Shown: positions 39,308 through 57,243, counted from the stretch's first letter. The stretch: DNA of 64,000 bases from Amoebidium appalachense (GCA_963693365.1 CAVNZM010000016.1:1426001-1490000); one strand, 5' to 3'. Numbers and translations: made by a program. The notes: a model not told the origin generated them from the sequence alone.

Positions 39308-41840
39308 CTCAGTCACGAAGACTGAGTGAGCACGGTGTTGCTCTTGGGAGGGCCCGGGCAGGGGCTTGGTGAAGATGTCGGCCACGTTGTCTTTGGTGGA
39401 CACGTAGGTGACGACCACATCCCCACTCTTGATGTATTCCTTCGTGTTGTGGTACCGGACAGCAATGTGTTTGGTCCGGTGCTTGATGCTGTTGGTGTGC
39501 AGAAGGGCAATGGTGGACTGGTTGTCACAGTAGACGGGGGTGGGGTCGGTCATCGGGTAGCCGAGTTCACGGAGGAGATCACGGTGCCAGATGACGTTTT
39601 GAACAGCAGCATTGATGGCCAGAAGCTCAGCCTCGGTGGTGGATGTTGCCGTGATGGACTGCAGCTTCGAATACCATGTGATGGGGATGCCCTTGAAGAA
39701 GATGACATATCCGGTGGTTGAACGACGGGTGTTGGGGCAGTTGGCAAAGTCGGCATCAGAATAACATTCCAGCAAGGGGGTGTTGTCGTCGGATGCAGAC
39801 TTGTCGTAGTGAAGGCCGAGGTTGGAAGTGCCGATGAGGTACCGAACTACACGGAGTAGACATTCACATGCAAGTTTGGTGGGGTGGGCACTGAATCTAC
39901 CGAGGTAGCCGATGGCAAAGGAGATGTCGGGCCGGGAACAACGAGCAACCCACAAAAGACGGCCGAGTAGTTCACGGTAGGGAACCTTGATGGTTGGTGA
40001 GTCGTTCTCGTTGATGGTGATGACGGTGCCGACGGGAAAGGGGTGGCCTTGGGGTGGGCATCGTTGAGGTTGAAGTCTCTGACGATGTCGTTGATGTATG
40101 ACTGTTGAAGCAGCTTGAGGTGACCGGGGGTGTGGATGAGCTGGGTGCCGAGGAAGATGTCGGGGAGGTCAACCTTGCAGAGAGCTGACTTCATGATGTG
40201 GTCTACTAGATCCTTGGTGTGGGAAGAGTTGGCCGTGCAGATGATGATGACGTCGTCCACATAGTTGCCAGTGAGGATGATGTCACCGTTGGGGAAGGTC
40301 TTGATGTAGACACATGGATCTGAACGGAGACGTTCGAGACCGTGAGCAAGGAGGACCTTGTCGAAGTACTCATACCAGGCCAGTGATGCTTGCTTGAGGC
40401 CGTAGAGTGCCTTCTTGAGTTTCCAGACCTTGTGCTCGTTGCCGGGGGTGATGAAGCCAGGTGGTGGCTCAATGTAGATGTCTTCTTGAAGAGGACTGTT
40501 GAGGAAGGCAGTTGAGACGTCGAGTTGATGAATCTCATGGTTGCCGTCCACACCGATGGCAAGGAGGGCACGGACGGAGGAGGACATCACCACGGGGGAA
40601 GAGGTGTCACCGTAGTCAACACCGTAGACTTGAGTGAAGCCCTTTGCAACACCACGAGCCTTGATCTTGGTGTCACCGGCTGAGTTGAGGACTTTCTCAG
40701 TCACAATCCACTTGAACTTGATGATGTTGGCATCAGGTGGGGGATCAACGACGGTGAAGACATCCTTGGTGATGAAGGCTTGGTACTCGGAGGTGAGGGC
40801 AGCTATGACGGCATCACCGTTGGGACTGTTGCAAAGCTTTTGAATGCCCTTGGGGAGTTGGTCAATGTTGATGGTCGGTGCTGTGATGCTGACCAGTGCC
40901 GTTGGAGGCTTGGTGAGACGTGCAGACCGACGAAGGTTCGGCTTGGGGGGGTCCTTGAGGGGGGTGGAGGCCGGGGAAGTGTTGTAGACCGGGACGGGGG
41001 CATGGAAGCCAGGAATAGGACCGGTGGTGAGGGGGGCATCGGTGTCCACAGGGCTGCTCGAGGCCAAGTGGAAGGTGGGGGACCCAGGACGAACCGGAGT
41101 CATGTAGCCGGGTTGATGCACAGCAACGGGGGGGGCCGGCAGCAAGGGTTGTTGGCCAGTGGGGGGGGGGCTCGGGGGAGGCACGGGTTCAACCGGGGCT
41201 GGTTGGTTGTGCCAGGACGGTTGGGAGATGACCACAGACGGAGTTTCATCGTCGTCGTCGGAGGGGGGGTCGAATATCGGCAGATCGGGTTTGGGGGGAT
41301 CGGGGACCTGATTGGTGCTGCTCGTGAATTTTGACTCGTCGAAGATCACATCACCGCAGATCTTGACTTGGTTGCTGGCAGGGTCGAGGATCTTGTGTGC
41401 CTTGGAGGGCAGATCCCAGCCGACGTAGGTGCCGACTCTGACGGTTGATGCTAGCTTGTTCCTCTTTGACCGGGGAACATGCACATAGGCAGGGGAGCCG
41501 AACACGTGGAGCTGGGAGACGTCTGGTTTGAAGCCGTGGAAGGCCTCGAAGGGTGTGTTGCCGTTGGCAGCAGATGACGGTGTGACGTTGATGATGTAAC
41601 CAGCATGTTTGAGAGCAGCAACCCATAACTTGGGAGAGAGAGGTTGGTCCTTGTCGGCATGGAGGAAGCAACGGACTGTCTCTTGCAGTTCTCTCATCTT
41701 CCGTTCAACAACACCGTTGTGCTGTGGTGTGTCGACGGGGGCAAACTCCATGATGATGCCTTTCTGCTTGCAGTAGGCCTCGGTGTCCCTGGAGGTGAAC
41801 TCAGAGCCGGAGTCAAACCGAAGATGGGTGACGATCTCAG
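38990..41840 (-). mobile_element. Ty1/copia retrotransposon, 5'-truncated (element B)
   Basis: Related to element A but clearly diverged. Its 3' non-coding segment (about 38990-39270) is alignable to 32330-32650 of A, including AAACGACGGATGGTGGAGAA. The element stops inside integrase at 41841, where a poly-C/poly-A low-complexity tract begins. Gag, protease and the integrase N-terminus are absent. Confidence 0.85.
39290..41840 (-). pseudogene. pol: copia B Pol fragment: integrase C-terminal part, RT, RNase H
   Basis: The fragment begins in the integrase core at RFDSGSEFTS, then HNGVVERKMREL and FGSPAYVHVPRSKRNKL. RT has FKWIVTEKVLNSAGDTKIKA, QLDVSTAFLNSPL, LYGLKQASLAWYEY and the catalytic GNYVDDVII. 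RNase H has CYSDADFAN, TEAELLAI and DNQSTIALLHT, followed by NVADIFTKPLPG. A single frame change lies near 40035-40045. A 30-nt G run at 39274-39303 follows the coding end, where the reading frame also runs on without the expected stop. Catalytic residues are conserved. The missing 5' half makes it non-autonomous. Confidence 0.88.
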
Positions 41841-42130
41841 TCCCCCCCCCCCCCCCCCAAAAAAAAAATAAAAATAAAAATAAAAAAAAACCAAAAAAAA
41901 AAACCAAAACTTCCCCCCATAAAGAGGACCCACGGGACAGGGGGGAAAACGGGAAGGAGGGGGGGGGGGGGGGGGGGGGGAGGGGGAGGGGGCACACGGA
42001 CACGCACACAAACACACACACACACATATTGTGATACACACACGTGAACACACACACTGCACCACGGTGACCAACGAACACAAAATCCAAAACAAAGACA
42101 TATGTACACATGTTCACACAGCCCCCCCCC

Positions 42131-42163
<33 letters not shown>

Positions 42164-42364
42164 ACCCACATTCCAGGGGGGGAAGGGGGGAGGGGTGGCC
42201 ACACACACACCTTGCACCGTGACCCGGCCGCAGACACACACACACACACACACACACACGTTGTGATACACTGTGCCGTGCACACACACACACACACACA
42301 CGGCACACGCAGTGACAAACGAACACAAAAACCAAATTTACACACTGATATACGCACACATTTT

Positions 42365-42395
<31 letters not shown>

Positions 42396-42800
42396 CTCTC
42401 TCTCTCCCCCCCCCCCTTCTCTCTCTCTCTCTCTCTCTCTCTACCCCCCTCCCCCCCCCCTCCCCCCTTCTCCCCTCACCCCCCTCTCTCTCTCTAGGCT
42501 CACACACATGTACACGCACCCACAAACACACCACACCGGCAAGCGGGCACATGTATTGATAAATCGCGTATACGTACACGCACGTGCACACATGCATGTG
42601 CATACATGACACACAATGTCAACGCCGGAAAACACACACATGTTAATGACCGTAACACAAACACACAAACACACACACACACACACACACACGTACGTAC
42701 ACACACACACGCACACCGCGTGCGCGCCCGCGCGCGCACACACACGCACACACACGCTGACACACACACGGCACACACACACACACACATACTGATAATT
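41841..42800. repeat. low-complexity block: poly-C, A-rich, G runs, CA arrays
   Basis: It starts with a C16 run and A-rich AAAAATAAAA sequence abutting copia B. G/C runs follow at about 41958-41982, 42121-42162 and 42367-42394, then (CT)n at 42395-42500 and (CA)n to 42790. No gene is visible. Confidence 0.9.
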
Positions 42801-43491
42801 CGCACAGATCTATTCGGACACTTTTGTCCTAATTAACCTATTTTTAGACGATCGCGCTATTTCTAGCGCAGTTGCATAGTAACCAGGCCTCAAAAAGATG
42901 AAAAACGTGAAATTCACGTCATTTCGACATAGTAACATATATAACATGTAGGGTCTCCGACGCCATCTCTTGGGCGCATTTGGTCATCGAAGTTGGCGAC
43001 CTTCTAAGAAAACACGTGGTTTTTCCGCTAAATTTTAATTTAAACTAAAATAACTTTCGGTGTGTGTTTCTGGAGCGGCTAAGACCACGATGTGCTGCTG
43101 CTAACGCATGCAAAAAACCCGACCACCTAATCTTAATTCTGAGGCAACCTACCTAAGGTCCAACTTAGGGCACTTTTATCGAGAAAACCTTAGCCACACT
43201 GTCCCTGTTACCACCCGTTCTACTTCTAAGACAATGTTTACGACTTTTCTTCAATTTTCTGGCTAGTTAATGAGGAAAGTAAGTACAAAAGGTTTTAAAC
43301 GTGGTTCTTCTTTACACTTGTTGCTACTAGTACCAGTTCCTTCTATTATAGAAAGACAAAATAAAGGAAGCTTATGCCCCACGAAAGGTATGCTCGAGAT
43401 CACAAACCCAAAGCAGTCTGCAAAGTCTGCAACTTTACGTTTCCCCCCCCCCCCCCCCCCCCCCCCCCCCCACCTCCTCTCTCTCTCACAC

Positions 43492-44100
43492 CTACTGCTC
43501 CTGCTCTTTGGTTCTGCGGTGGCGTACAGGCACCCCCTTTTCCAGGTGCTGCTCGTAGCAGTTGCGATCTGAATTTTTGTAGCACAATGCCACACCGCAC
43601 CTGCTGCACATCCAGCTCACCCTGCTGCGCTTGTATCCCTTTTGATCCGTGCGCGCGCACATAACACAGTCGAGCCGCTTGCCGGAACCGATAAGCACCG
43701 GGTGACAGAGGTTGCTTCGTTTGGCGGTTGTGGTGTTTGTTGACAGCGATTTTAGTATGCGCGCGCTTTGTTTGCCGGCTTGCAGAAGTGGGTTGTTGAA
43801 AAGTTCACCCGCAAGTTTTTCGCGCCACTGCTCGTTTGAAAGTGCATTCTTGTCCCCGTCTGCAATGAGATGCTTGTAGGCCAGGTAGGTGTTTACAAAC
43901 ACCATACCAACTAACCCAGCAAAGGTGCGGTGCCAGGGTGTGTGGGGGACCCATGCCTGCTCGAGTGAACTGTTCCCTTGCCGGAGTTTGTTGTGTACGT
44001 CTGCACTGTTGAAATATGTGAAGAATTCGCGCACTGCTTTTGGCATGGGCACTTGTGTTCCGTTTTTTGTGATACGGGGAGCTCCTGCTTCCGTACTTTG
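43492..44100 (-). pseudogene. piggyBac-like (PGBD) transposase, C-terminal part
   Basis: Sequence from about 44100 (GAPRITKNGTQVPMPKAV) leads into FNSADVHNKLRQG, FAGLVGMVFVNTYLAY and LAGELFNNPLL. It ends in a Cys-rich module CVMCARTDQKG...SWMCSRCGVALC...CYEQH and a TAG at 43492-43494. This order (end of the DDE domain, then a RING/PHD-like zinc module) matches piggyBac-derived proteins. The Asp in SADVHN may correspond to the third catalytic Asp. The two upstream catalytic Asp residues are missing. A stop in this frame near 44110, and a poly-C/G block beyond it, suggest an internal deletion. Confidence 0.75.
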
Positions 44101-44219
44101 CCGTCGTTACTACACGCATGCTGAAATCCTTATCCTGCCAACGTATGGGGGGGATGGGAGAGGGAGAGGGCGAGCCCCCGCCCCCCTTCCCCCCCCCTCC
44201 CCCCTCCCCTCAATACAAA

Positions 44220-44426
44220 GAATATATATGCCTTCGCACATCCCACAACTAGCCGAATCTCGCTCCGTGGTACTTCTTCTACTTTCCCGTCGTAGTCTAT
44301 GTGTACCAACCATTTATTGTTCTTTAATACTTGCAGCAGTTGTGCCTGTGAGCTGTTTCGTTTCCCATTCTTCACCAAACTGCTCTTTACTCCAACGTTC
44401 ATCATCGTTCCTGACTTTACCATCAA
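44220..44426 (-). pseudogene. short Tudor/SH3-like segment upstream of the transposase remnant
   Basis: The minus-strand frame encodes KRNSSQAQLLQVLKNN then KWLVHIDYDGKVEEVPRSEI. The pattern W-x-V-x-x-D-x-x-G-x-x-E-x-V-P resembles small beta-barrel modules found at the N-terminus of some transposases. It could be the N-terminal part of the same protein, with the catalytic core deleted between. Confidence 0.4.
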
Positions 44427-44820
44427 AGATGCGTGGAAAAACCCAAACTCTCGGGTCTGTCTTTAAACGCCTAACCATTTTCTTTTCTTTTCACCTATTT
44501 CTACTCTAATTCTACCTTGTTCTTTTTGTTTTCTAGCGCGCAAACAATCGGGCGGTGTCTTTTAGTTCGGAAACCAAACGGTGTCCGTGATCGGACAGTC
44601 GGACACCCCAAAACTGGGGGAAAACGGGTTGCACCCATGATCTTTTGCGCGCCAAAAGCTACTCACCCTGCAGTCCTATTGGTTTCCTATAAAGACAAAA
44701 AAGGCAGGAAAATACTAGACCTCATTGGCCATACCCAGCTTGTGGGGTGTTTTCTAGCGAAAACAACGCTAGCGACGCCGCCGAAAAAGATAGGACACTT
44801 TTGTCCTTTTTAGCCATTAA

Positions 44821-45800
44821 TTAGGACAGATTTGTCCGGTTATGCGGATTATCAATTGATACACACACGCACACACAGTATCTGTGGTAATGATACGTGC
44901 CATGGTGTCTTGTTTTTATTTATTTTTGTTTCATGATTTCATGAAGTGCCACCAGTCACGACATGAAGTCAGCAGGTGGATATCGGTGAGGCTCGAGAAG
45001 GGATGACCCTGGCCCGCACACAAGATCGAACTAAGACATCCTTGAAGGCAACCTATCAAAACACGTATGTTAGAGTGTTGCAAAATGCATGTAGCTGTCC
45101 GGCTGTTTTCATGGGAATGATCTATGTACGACTAGAAAATGTCCTTGTTCTATTGTAACATACGAGTGTGTTTTTATGAGAGCTTAATCATTGATATTGT
45201 TTCTAGGTCAGTTGTTTTGTGAGCGAGAGCTAGTAGCTCGTAAACGGTAGCTCACACACTCAGTCTGAGAGAGCCTCCGGACACCGAATGGGGGATGGCG
45301 AAACGTAATCTTTTACCCCTTTCCGGATTTGCCGGAGAGCCAATGGCTATCGGCTATCGTTAAGGGGCTGTACAGAGCTGGCACTGGAAGTAAGAGAATG
45401 ACTTCAAGCAAACAAGCACTCGAATCAACAATATCATCTTGTTTTATGACTACCAATGCTGCTTGAGAAATCTTTTCTTTACGCAGGTGTGCAACGTCTT
45501 TGCGACTACTGAACCCGGCATCAGAAAACAGTACATAAAGTTGATAAGAAGAGGATAATCGTATTTCAGGACCATTTCATGCCCTGTAGTCTTTTAATCG
45601 ATCATGGTTCGAAGTTTCAATAATGACCTCCTCTACAGTACGTGTGGCACAAGGAAACATGTAAACATACACAAGTTTGCTAATGAAAAGGTCATTCACT
45701 ACTGCATATCACTTCAAGCCTCATGGTTGTATGCTTTTGATGATAGTTCTCCATAGATCAGGATGGCTATGCTTGGAATTCCTGATCCACGCATATCATC
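44821..45800. other. intergenic, no gene recognised
   Basis: The sequence is of ordinary composition with only short frames. It lies between the transposon remnant and the bZIP promoter. Confidence 0.5.
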
Positions 45801-45803
45801 TCC

Positions 45804-45826
45804 CTATATAAGCAATGGTTACGTAA
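45804..45826 (+). promoter_or_regulatory. TATA box and TTACGTAA motif of the bZIP gene
   Basis: CTATATAAG at 45804-45812 lies about 175 bp upstream of the first ATG of the bZIP gene. The perfect palindrome TTACGTAA at 45819-45826 is a consensus site for C/EBP/PAR-type bZIP dimers. If transcription starts near 45835, the leader up to 45984 has no upstream ATG. The proposal rests on position and motif only. Confidence 0.5.
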
Positions 45827-45983
45827 TATCTTGGCCAGTCCGCCTGACTCAAGCGAGACCCTCAAACACAACAAGTCCGTCTCATTCTGATTCTGTTTCT
45901 TTGGGCAGCGATATTAAAACCGTTAAAAAAAGGTCGAGGGAAAGGGCAAAAACAATAGGATTTCCGCACGCTCACACGGTGCC

Positions 45984-52264
<6,281 letters not shown>

Positions 52265-52479
52265 TTCGATTAAGTGATTGGCTAGAAATCACACAGTCGA
52301 GAAGTGATTGGATCAAGATATTGGCTGTGCGGCGCGGAACTTCACTGAGCTTGAGTGACTCAGCGAAAGGCAAAAATGCCCCTGCTGATGAAAATCATTG
52401 TATTTAAATAGCTCAAAATGCTATAACTGTAAGGGTGCATATTTTGCTTCACATTCCATCGTGTCCATAGGCAGTCCTT

Positions 52480-52485
52480 AATAAA
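52480..52485 (+). promoter_or_regulatory. polyadenylation signal of the bZIP gene
   Basis: AATAAA, 216 bp after the TGA stop. Confidence 0.6.
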
Positions 52486-53266
52486 GGGGTGTTAACTTTA
52501 ATTATACATACTGGTTTAATTCATGACATTTTCTTAATTTCAACTTCTTTTTGTGGCTCGGGGTTTCGGGATTGATATTCGAAGGTTACTAGTAACGATA
52601 TATATTGCCTTATTGCCTTGGCAATATGCACAGGCAGAAATCATTACAGTTCGCAACTCTTTTTAAAGGCACGACCATAAGAAACAAAAAGAAGTACGGC
52701 TCTTGAAAAGGGCCGTCGTTTGATCATGATGACTGACTGCCAGCCACCATATATGTGGGCCCTCGCTATGGGTTTACTAATTCTCGATTGTCATACTGAC
52801 TTTCAAGAGAGTGACGGGGTGAGCTGTAGAAAATATGAACGAGAATGCACATGGAACGCACGGTGCAGGCACCACTGTTGTCAGTGATAAACATTGCTCA
52901 TCGACCTTGTTGTTGTGATCATTGAGGGGAGTCAACTCAGGTATAACATCAGCCCGTTCACATGCGGCAAAGCAAATGATACAGTAGTGAAAATGGCATT
53001 CTTCTTGTTCGGACTTTGAAATATGATATATATCACTGAGAGCCTAACTGAATTTCAAAATTTTGATAAAGTCACGAAGGTCCAACCCCCCCCCCAGCCC
53101 CACCCCCCACCCCCATCCCCCATGGTCCCCTCTGCATTTCTCCCCCCGGCTCTTTTCAAGAACAATTGTATAAAGAGACACGAAGAATCGAGCCTAGAGG
53201 GTGGAGGGGTGGAGGAGGTGGGGGGGGGCGGGGGAACAGAGAGCGAGAGAGAGAGAGGGGGGGGGG

Positions 53267-53310
<44 letters not shown>

Positions 53311-54118
53311 GAGAGAGAGAGGGGGGGGGGGGGGGAGGGGAGAAGAGGGAGAGAGGGGGTGGGGGAGGGAGACGGGTCGAGGGGGTTGGGAACCGGAGAA
53401 GGGAGAAGGGGGGGGGGGGGGGGGGGGGGGGGAGGTAGAAAGAGAGGGGGGGGAGATATCTAGAGTGAGAGGGGGGGATCCGGAGAAGGAGGGAGTGAGA
53501 GAGAGGGGGGGGGGGAGGGGAGAGAAAGAGAGAGGGAGAGAGAGGGAGAGAGAGGGGAGGAAGGAAGGGAGAGAGAGCTAGGCAGGCAGTTATGGATATA
53601 ACATATTCACAATGTACATAAGCTACGTATCTAGAGGCCTAATATGGCACCCTGAAACCATCATGATCCCTGATTGAGTCAGTTATCTATCCTTTCCTCC
53701 TCCCCCCCCCCCCCCGCCCCCCTCCCCCCTCTCCCCTCCCCCCCTCCCCCCCCCCCCCCCCCCCCCCCCCCCTTTCCCCCCCGGGCCCAGTGAACTCGTG
53801 GCACGCGTGTGTGCGTGCGCAGCGCAGTGTGTGTGCGGCCCAGAGTGTGAGTTTATAAATGGTTGTGCAGCACCGCCATCGATATCGTTGCGGAGGTGGT
53901 GGTGGTTGAGAAGAATGGTGATTGGCTGCCGGGTAACATGCATCATCATCGGAGCTCGAGTGCACTTGCATGTTGGTGCACATGTATACGTGTGCTCAGC
54001 CTGGTGCTTGTATGCATCGATCATCAGTGCACTACTATGTATACCGTACGGTAGCGCTTCAAGTTGTGAAAGGGGGGCGGGGAGGTTGTGGGGGGGGGGG
54101 GGGGGGGGGGGGGAGGAA

Positions 54119-54216
<98 letters not shown>

Positions 54217-54860
54217 GATGGACATCCGGGTACAGCTGTGATCCGGCGGTTCATCGCATCATACGAATCCGACATGGGCATGCTGCGTGTAGGTGCGCAT
54301 CAGCACTTGAAAGGCGTATGTCCGCTGTTGGCAGCGTATGAACATCAGAGAAAGAGAAAAATTACTACTTATTATAATCTCTACTCACGCGCATACTGTG
54401 GGGAGTAATAGTATAAAACAGGGCATTTATGCTCATATATTTATGCTTAGCTGCATCACCTGCTATGTTGGTGCATGCATGTTGCCGTCAACACCGGATG
54501 GGTATCCCCTTATCCCGTGTGAGTCGCATACCTGACCCGATTCACCGAACGGTGTGGTGCATTCTAATCCAATCACAACGGCTACCATTTGTTGATTACC
54601 GCTTATGGTAGGTAAAATGCGGCAAGAAACGTTTGTGTTGAGCGGTGATGATTGGATGTATCCATTGAGAACTTTGGACCGAATGGAGACGGTGGGTGGC
54701 CAATTCTGTTCTAAAAAAGCGAATATATTCGGTACAGATGGGCCTTTTATCGGCTATATTGACAAAAAAAATCGAATTTCGTGATTTGTTATGTTACTTT
54801 TATAGCAGTTCAAAGTGGTTATATAGAAAAGAGAGCTTGTCACCGCTGAACGTCATTTTG
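52486..54860. other. intergenic, mostly low complexity
   Basis: 52486-53070 is unremarkable AT-rich DNA. 53220-53575 is a G-run/(GA)n block. 53701-53780 is C-rich. 54122-54215 is the longest pure G run. No coding exon could be supported. Confidence 0.6.
54089..54216. repeat. very long poly-G run (~94 uninterrupted G)
   Basis: After a first G run at 54089-54113 and AGGAA, a run of about 94 G with no interruption occupies 54120-54215. Confidence 0.95.
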
Positions 54861-54867
54861 TAACTCC

Positions 54868-54885
54868 GCAGCATGCGCATGCTGC
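54868..54885. promoter_or_regulatory. 18-bp perfect palindrome, NRF1-like site
   Basis: GCAGCATGCGCATGCTGC is self-complementary over 18 bp and contains a TGCGCA core like the NRF1 motif. It lies 315 bp upstream of the Ras-like ATG, within 40 bp of a CGTCA half-site. A promoter role is inferred. Confidence 0.5.
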
Positions 54886-55199
54886 AGCAGATGTAAACAA
54901 ATACCACGGAAGGTTTTACGTATTTTCATTTGCTACATATCATGCATCTGTAGGCAGATCTACTTTGGAGCATCATCAATCCCTTGTAGCACCGTCAGGC
55001 TGCTGCACCAGCCGTAACTTCATGTGAGGCAGCGAAACAACACTTCATTCCGCCCCAAAGTAACACCAAAACGTACGAACACACGAGTAAAAGCAGAGTG
55101 AATTATAGGCAATACTGGTTGATAATCTTTTTTATTCTCAAACTATTATCACTCTTGTTTTGAGCGAGCTCGCGCGAGGCGGGACAGAAATTTCCCAAA

Positions 55200-55886
55200 A
55201 TGGCCGACGATTGCGACATGGAGAAGATGCGTTTTGTGGTTGTAGGCCCGGGTGGTACAGGCAAGTCAGCCATAACTCTTTCCTTCGTACGAAACCAGTT
55301 TTTGGAAGAGTATGACCCTACCATAGAAGACTCTTACGCTAAGGAGTTTGAAGTCGATGAGAACGAGCTGCATCTAGACATCACAGACACGGCCGGTCAG
55401 GAGGAATTCCGTGGGCTGTGGGGGGACAAGCACATCACAGCAGGAGATGGATTTCTCGTTGTGTTTTCCGTTGTGGATGACTCCTCCCTCGCTGACCTCG
55501 AGCAGTTTGTAACACAAATTCACCGGGTGAAGGACTCGAAGCGGGTCCCAATGGTGATTTGCGCCAACAAGGTCGATCTTGTAAACGATCGTGAGGTGAC
55601 GAAGGAAGAAGGTGAGGCTGCCGCTAAGAATGCAAACGCCATCTACATGGAAACATCGGCACGAACGCGTTTCAACGTTGAAGAAGCGTTTTACGAGCTT
55701 GTTCGGGAGGTACGGAGGGACAGAAAACGTAAGGCGGAGGCAGCAAAGGCTGCACCTGCGGCGTCTGCCCATCCGGGGGCACCGGCATCTCCAAAGGCAA
55801 CTGAAAGCGATCATAGTGCGACTGGATCCCCCAAAACGGAAAAGAAGAAGAAGGGTCTTCTAGGTTTGTTCTCCAAGTTTAAGTAA
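55200..55886 (+). CDS. Ras-superfamily small GTPase, no CAAX box
   Basis: The single exon encodes 228 aa. The start CAAAATGGCC is preceded by a short leader. GTPase motifs are complete: G1 GPGGTGKS (16-23), switch I YDPTIEDSY (38-46), G3 DTAGQEEF (63-70), G4 NKVD (123-126), G5 ETSA (151-154). Residues matching Ras Gly12, Gly13 and Gln61 are kept (18, 19, 67), so it should bind and hydrolyse GTP. It belongs to the Ras/Rap group by switch I. After the G domain comes an Ala/Pro/Ser-rich linker and a basic tail ending KKKKGLLGLFSKFK. There is no terminal Cys, so membrane contact, if any, must use the basic/hydrophobic tail instead of prenylation. The lack of introns contrasts with neighbouring genes and could mean retrocopy origin. 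Confidence 0.92.
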   Translation: MADDCDMEKMRFVVVGPGGTGKSAITLSFVRNQFLEEYDPTIEDSYAKEFEVDENELHLDITDTAGQEEFRGLWGDKHITAGDGFLVVFSVVDDSSLADLEQFVTQIHRVKDSKRVPMVICANKVDLVNDREVTKEEGEAAAKNANAIYMETSARTRFNVEEAFYELVREVRRDRKRKAEAAKAAPAASAHPGAPASPKATESDHSATGSPKTEKKKKGLLGLFSKFK

Positions 55887-56806
55887 GAACTAAATGTGGA
55901 GGGTTGTGCAGACCTTGATCATTGGCTCGTCGTTTTTGGAATCGGAGGCTCTTCCTCCATCTCCTTATTTACGTACCGTTTTCACACTTTTGCGAACGGT
56001 TACTGAAAATTTAGCAAGTTTGGATGTGCCTAGAGGTGGTTGCCTGTGTAGGCTTTTGCTTAGCCCTTTAGCCTTAATTCTTTAAAATAAGTAGCCACGC
56101 CTGTGGAAGCGCTATATCTTCTGAAAGATGTCTGGTTAAATAGCATATATAGTGTAAGCACTATTTCACGGGTGTGGGACTGGCTCCTTGTATTTCTTCA
56201 TAACTACATAAAGATTATTTGAGAAGCCCCCCCCCACCCCCCCCCCCCACCCCACCCCCCCCCCTCCTCCCTCCCTTCTCCTTCACCACTAAATGCCCCC
56301 CATTCCACACCCTTCCCTCTTTTCTACCATCATCTGGTGGCATATGCATCGTAGCAGAAACAAGCTTAAGATTTCCAGGTACACATTAAGGTGACGGGAA
56401 ATGTTAAGCAAAATGGAATCTGAAAGGCAGAATGAAGGACAGTCAGGGTGCATTGTAAAGTTAGCAGTGTGTGAAAGTGTGTGTGTGTGTTGGGGGGGGG
56501 GGGGGGGGGGGGGGGGGGAGAAGGGAAAAGTTCGAGGGAGCGGAGCTCATCCGTTGGGGAGGGGAGACCTAACCCCTAGCAAGCTTACATGTGGCATTCC
56601 AATAATCGATCGTACTGCATAAGTGGAGGAGGGCTGGGGGGATTCATAGCCAACCACATCCCCCATCCCCCTTCCGTCGCCGGCATGTGGCCGAAATATC
56701 CTTCCCTTATGGTTGATGAGGTCCTATTTATTAAACTTGAGACATCATGAGAGTCCTCTCCCCCCTCCCCCCCTCCCCCCCCCCCCCCCGCCTCCTTCTC
56801 TCTCCC

Positions 56807-56898
<92 letters not shown>

Positions 56899-57100
56899 CT
56901 CACCCGCCACTCGCTTATGCACAGCTCACTCACTCACCCACTCACCCACTCACACATCACTAAGTTCTAGGCTTGTTACTCGATAAAAATCCGAAATGCT
57001 CCTTTATATCTGCACACGACCACTCTGGCACAACACCAAGCACCAAACGCCCAAGCTTAAATGCAGCTCTTAGACTAATATCCTAACTTCACAAGGTCCC
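55887..57100. other. Ras-like gene 3' region, C/G runs and a (CA)n array
   Basis: The 3' UTR-like sequence to about 56220 is duplicated at 59024-59400. C runs at 56227-56262, a G run at 56491-56518 and (CA)n at 56808-56895 follow. No gene is visible. Confidence 0.6.
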
Positions 57101-57208
57101 CACTAGTTGACCCTGCCGGGATCCAAGGTGGTTAAGGCCAGTAAAAGAGTTGTGTTCAAGCCAAGGCATCCTAAATCGTGCTATTTAGGAGGCCTTGGTT
57201 CAAGCCCT

Positions 57209-57243
<35 letters not shown>

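Larger units (their letters stand above)
42833..44820 (-). mobile_element. piggyBac-type transposon remnant (proposed limits)
   Basis: A TTAA occurs at 42833-42836 and another at 44817-44820. Outside them are inverted motifs CGGACACTTTTGTCC and GGACAGATTTGTCCGG. TTAA target sites are typical of piggyBac. The segment includes a piggyBac-type transposase C-terminus on the minus strand. Clear terminal inverted repeats inside the TTAA sites were not found, so the limits are tentative. Confidence 0.45.

Noticed and set aside
41841-42612. N-terminal extension of the copia B frame upstream of integrase
   Set aside because: The extra residues come from CA, poly-C and A-rich low-complexity DNA. Homology to Pol starts only at 41840.
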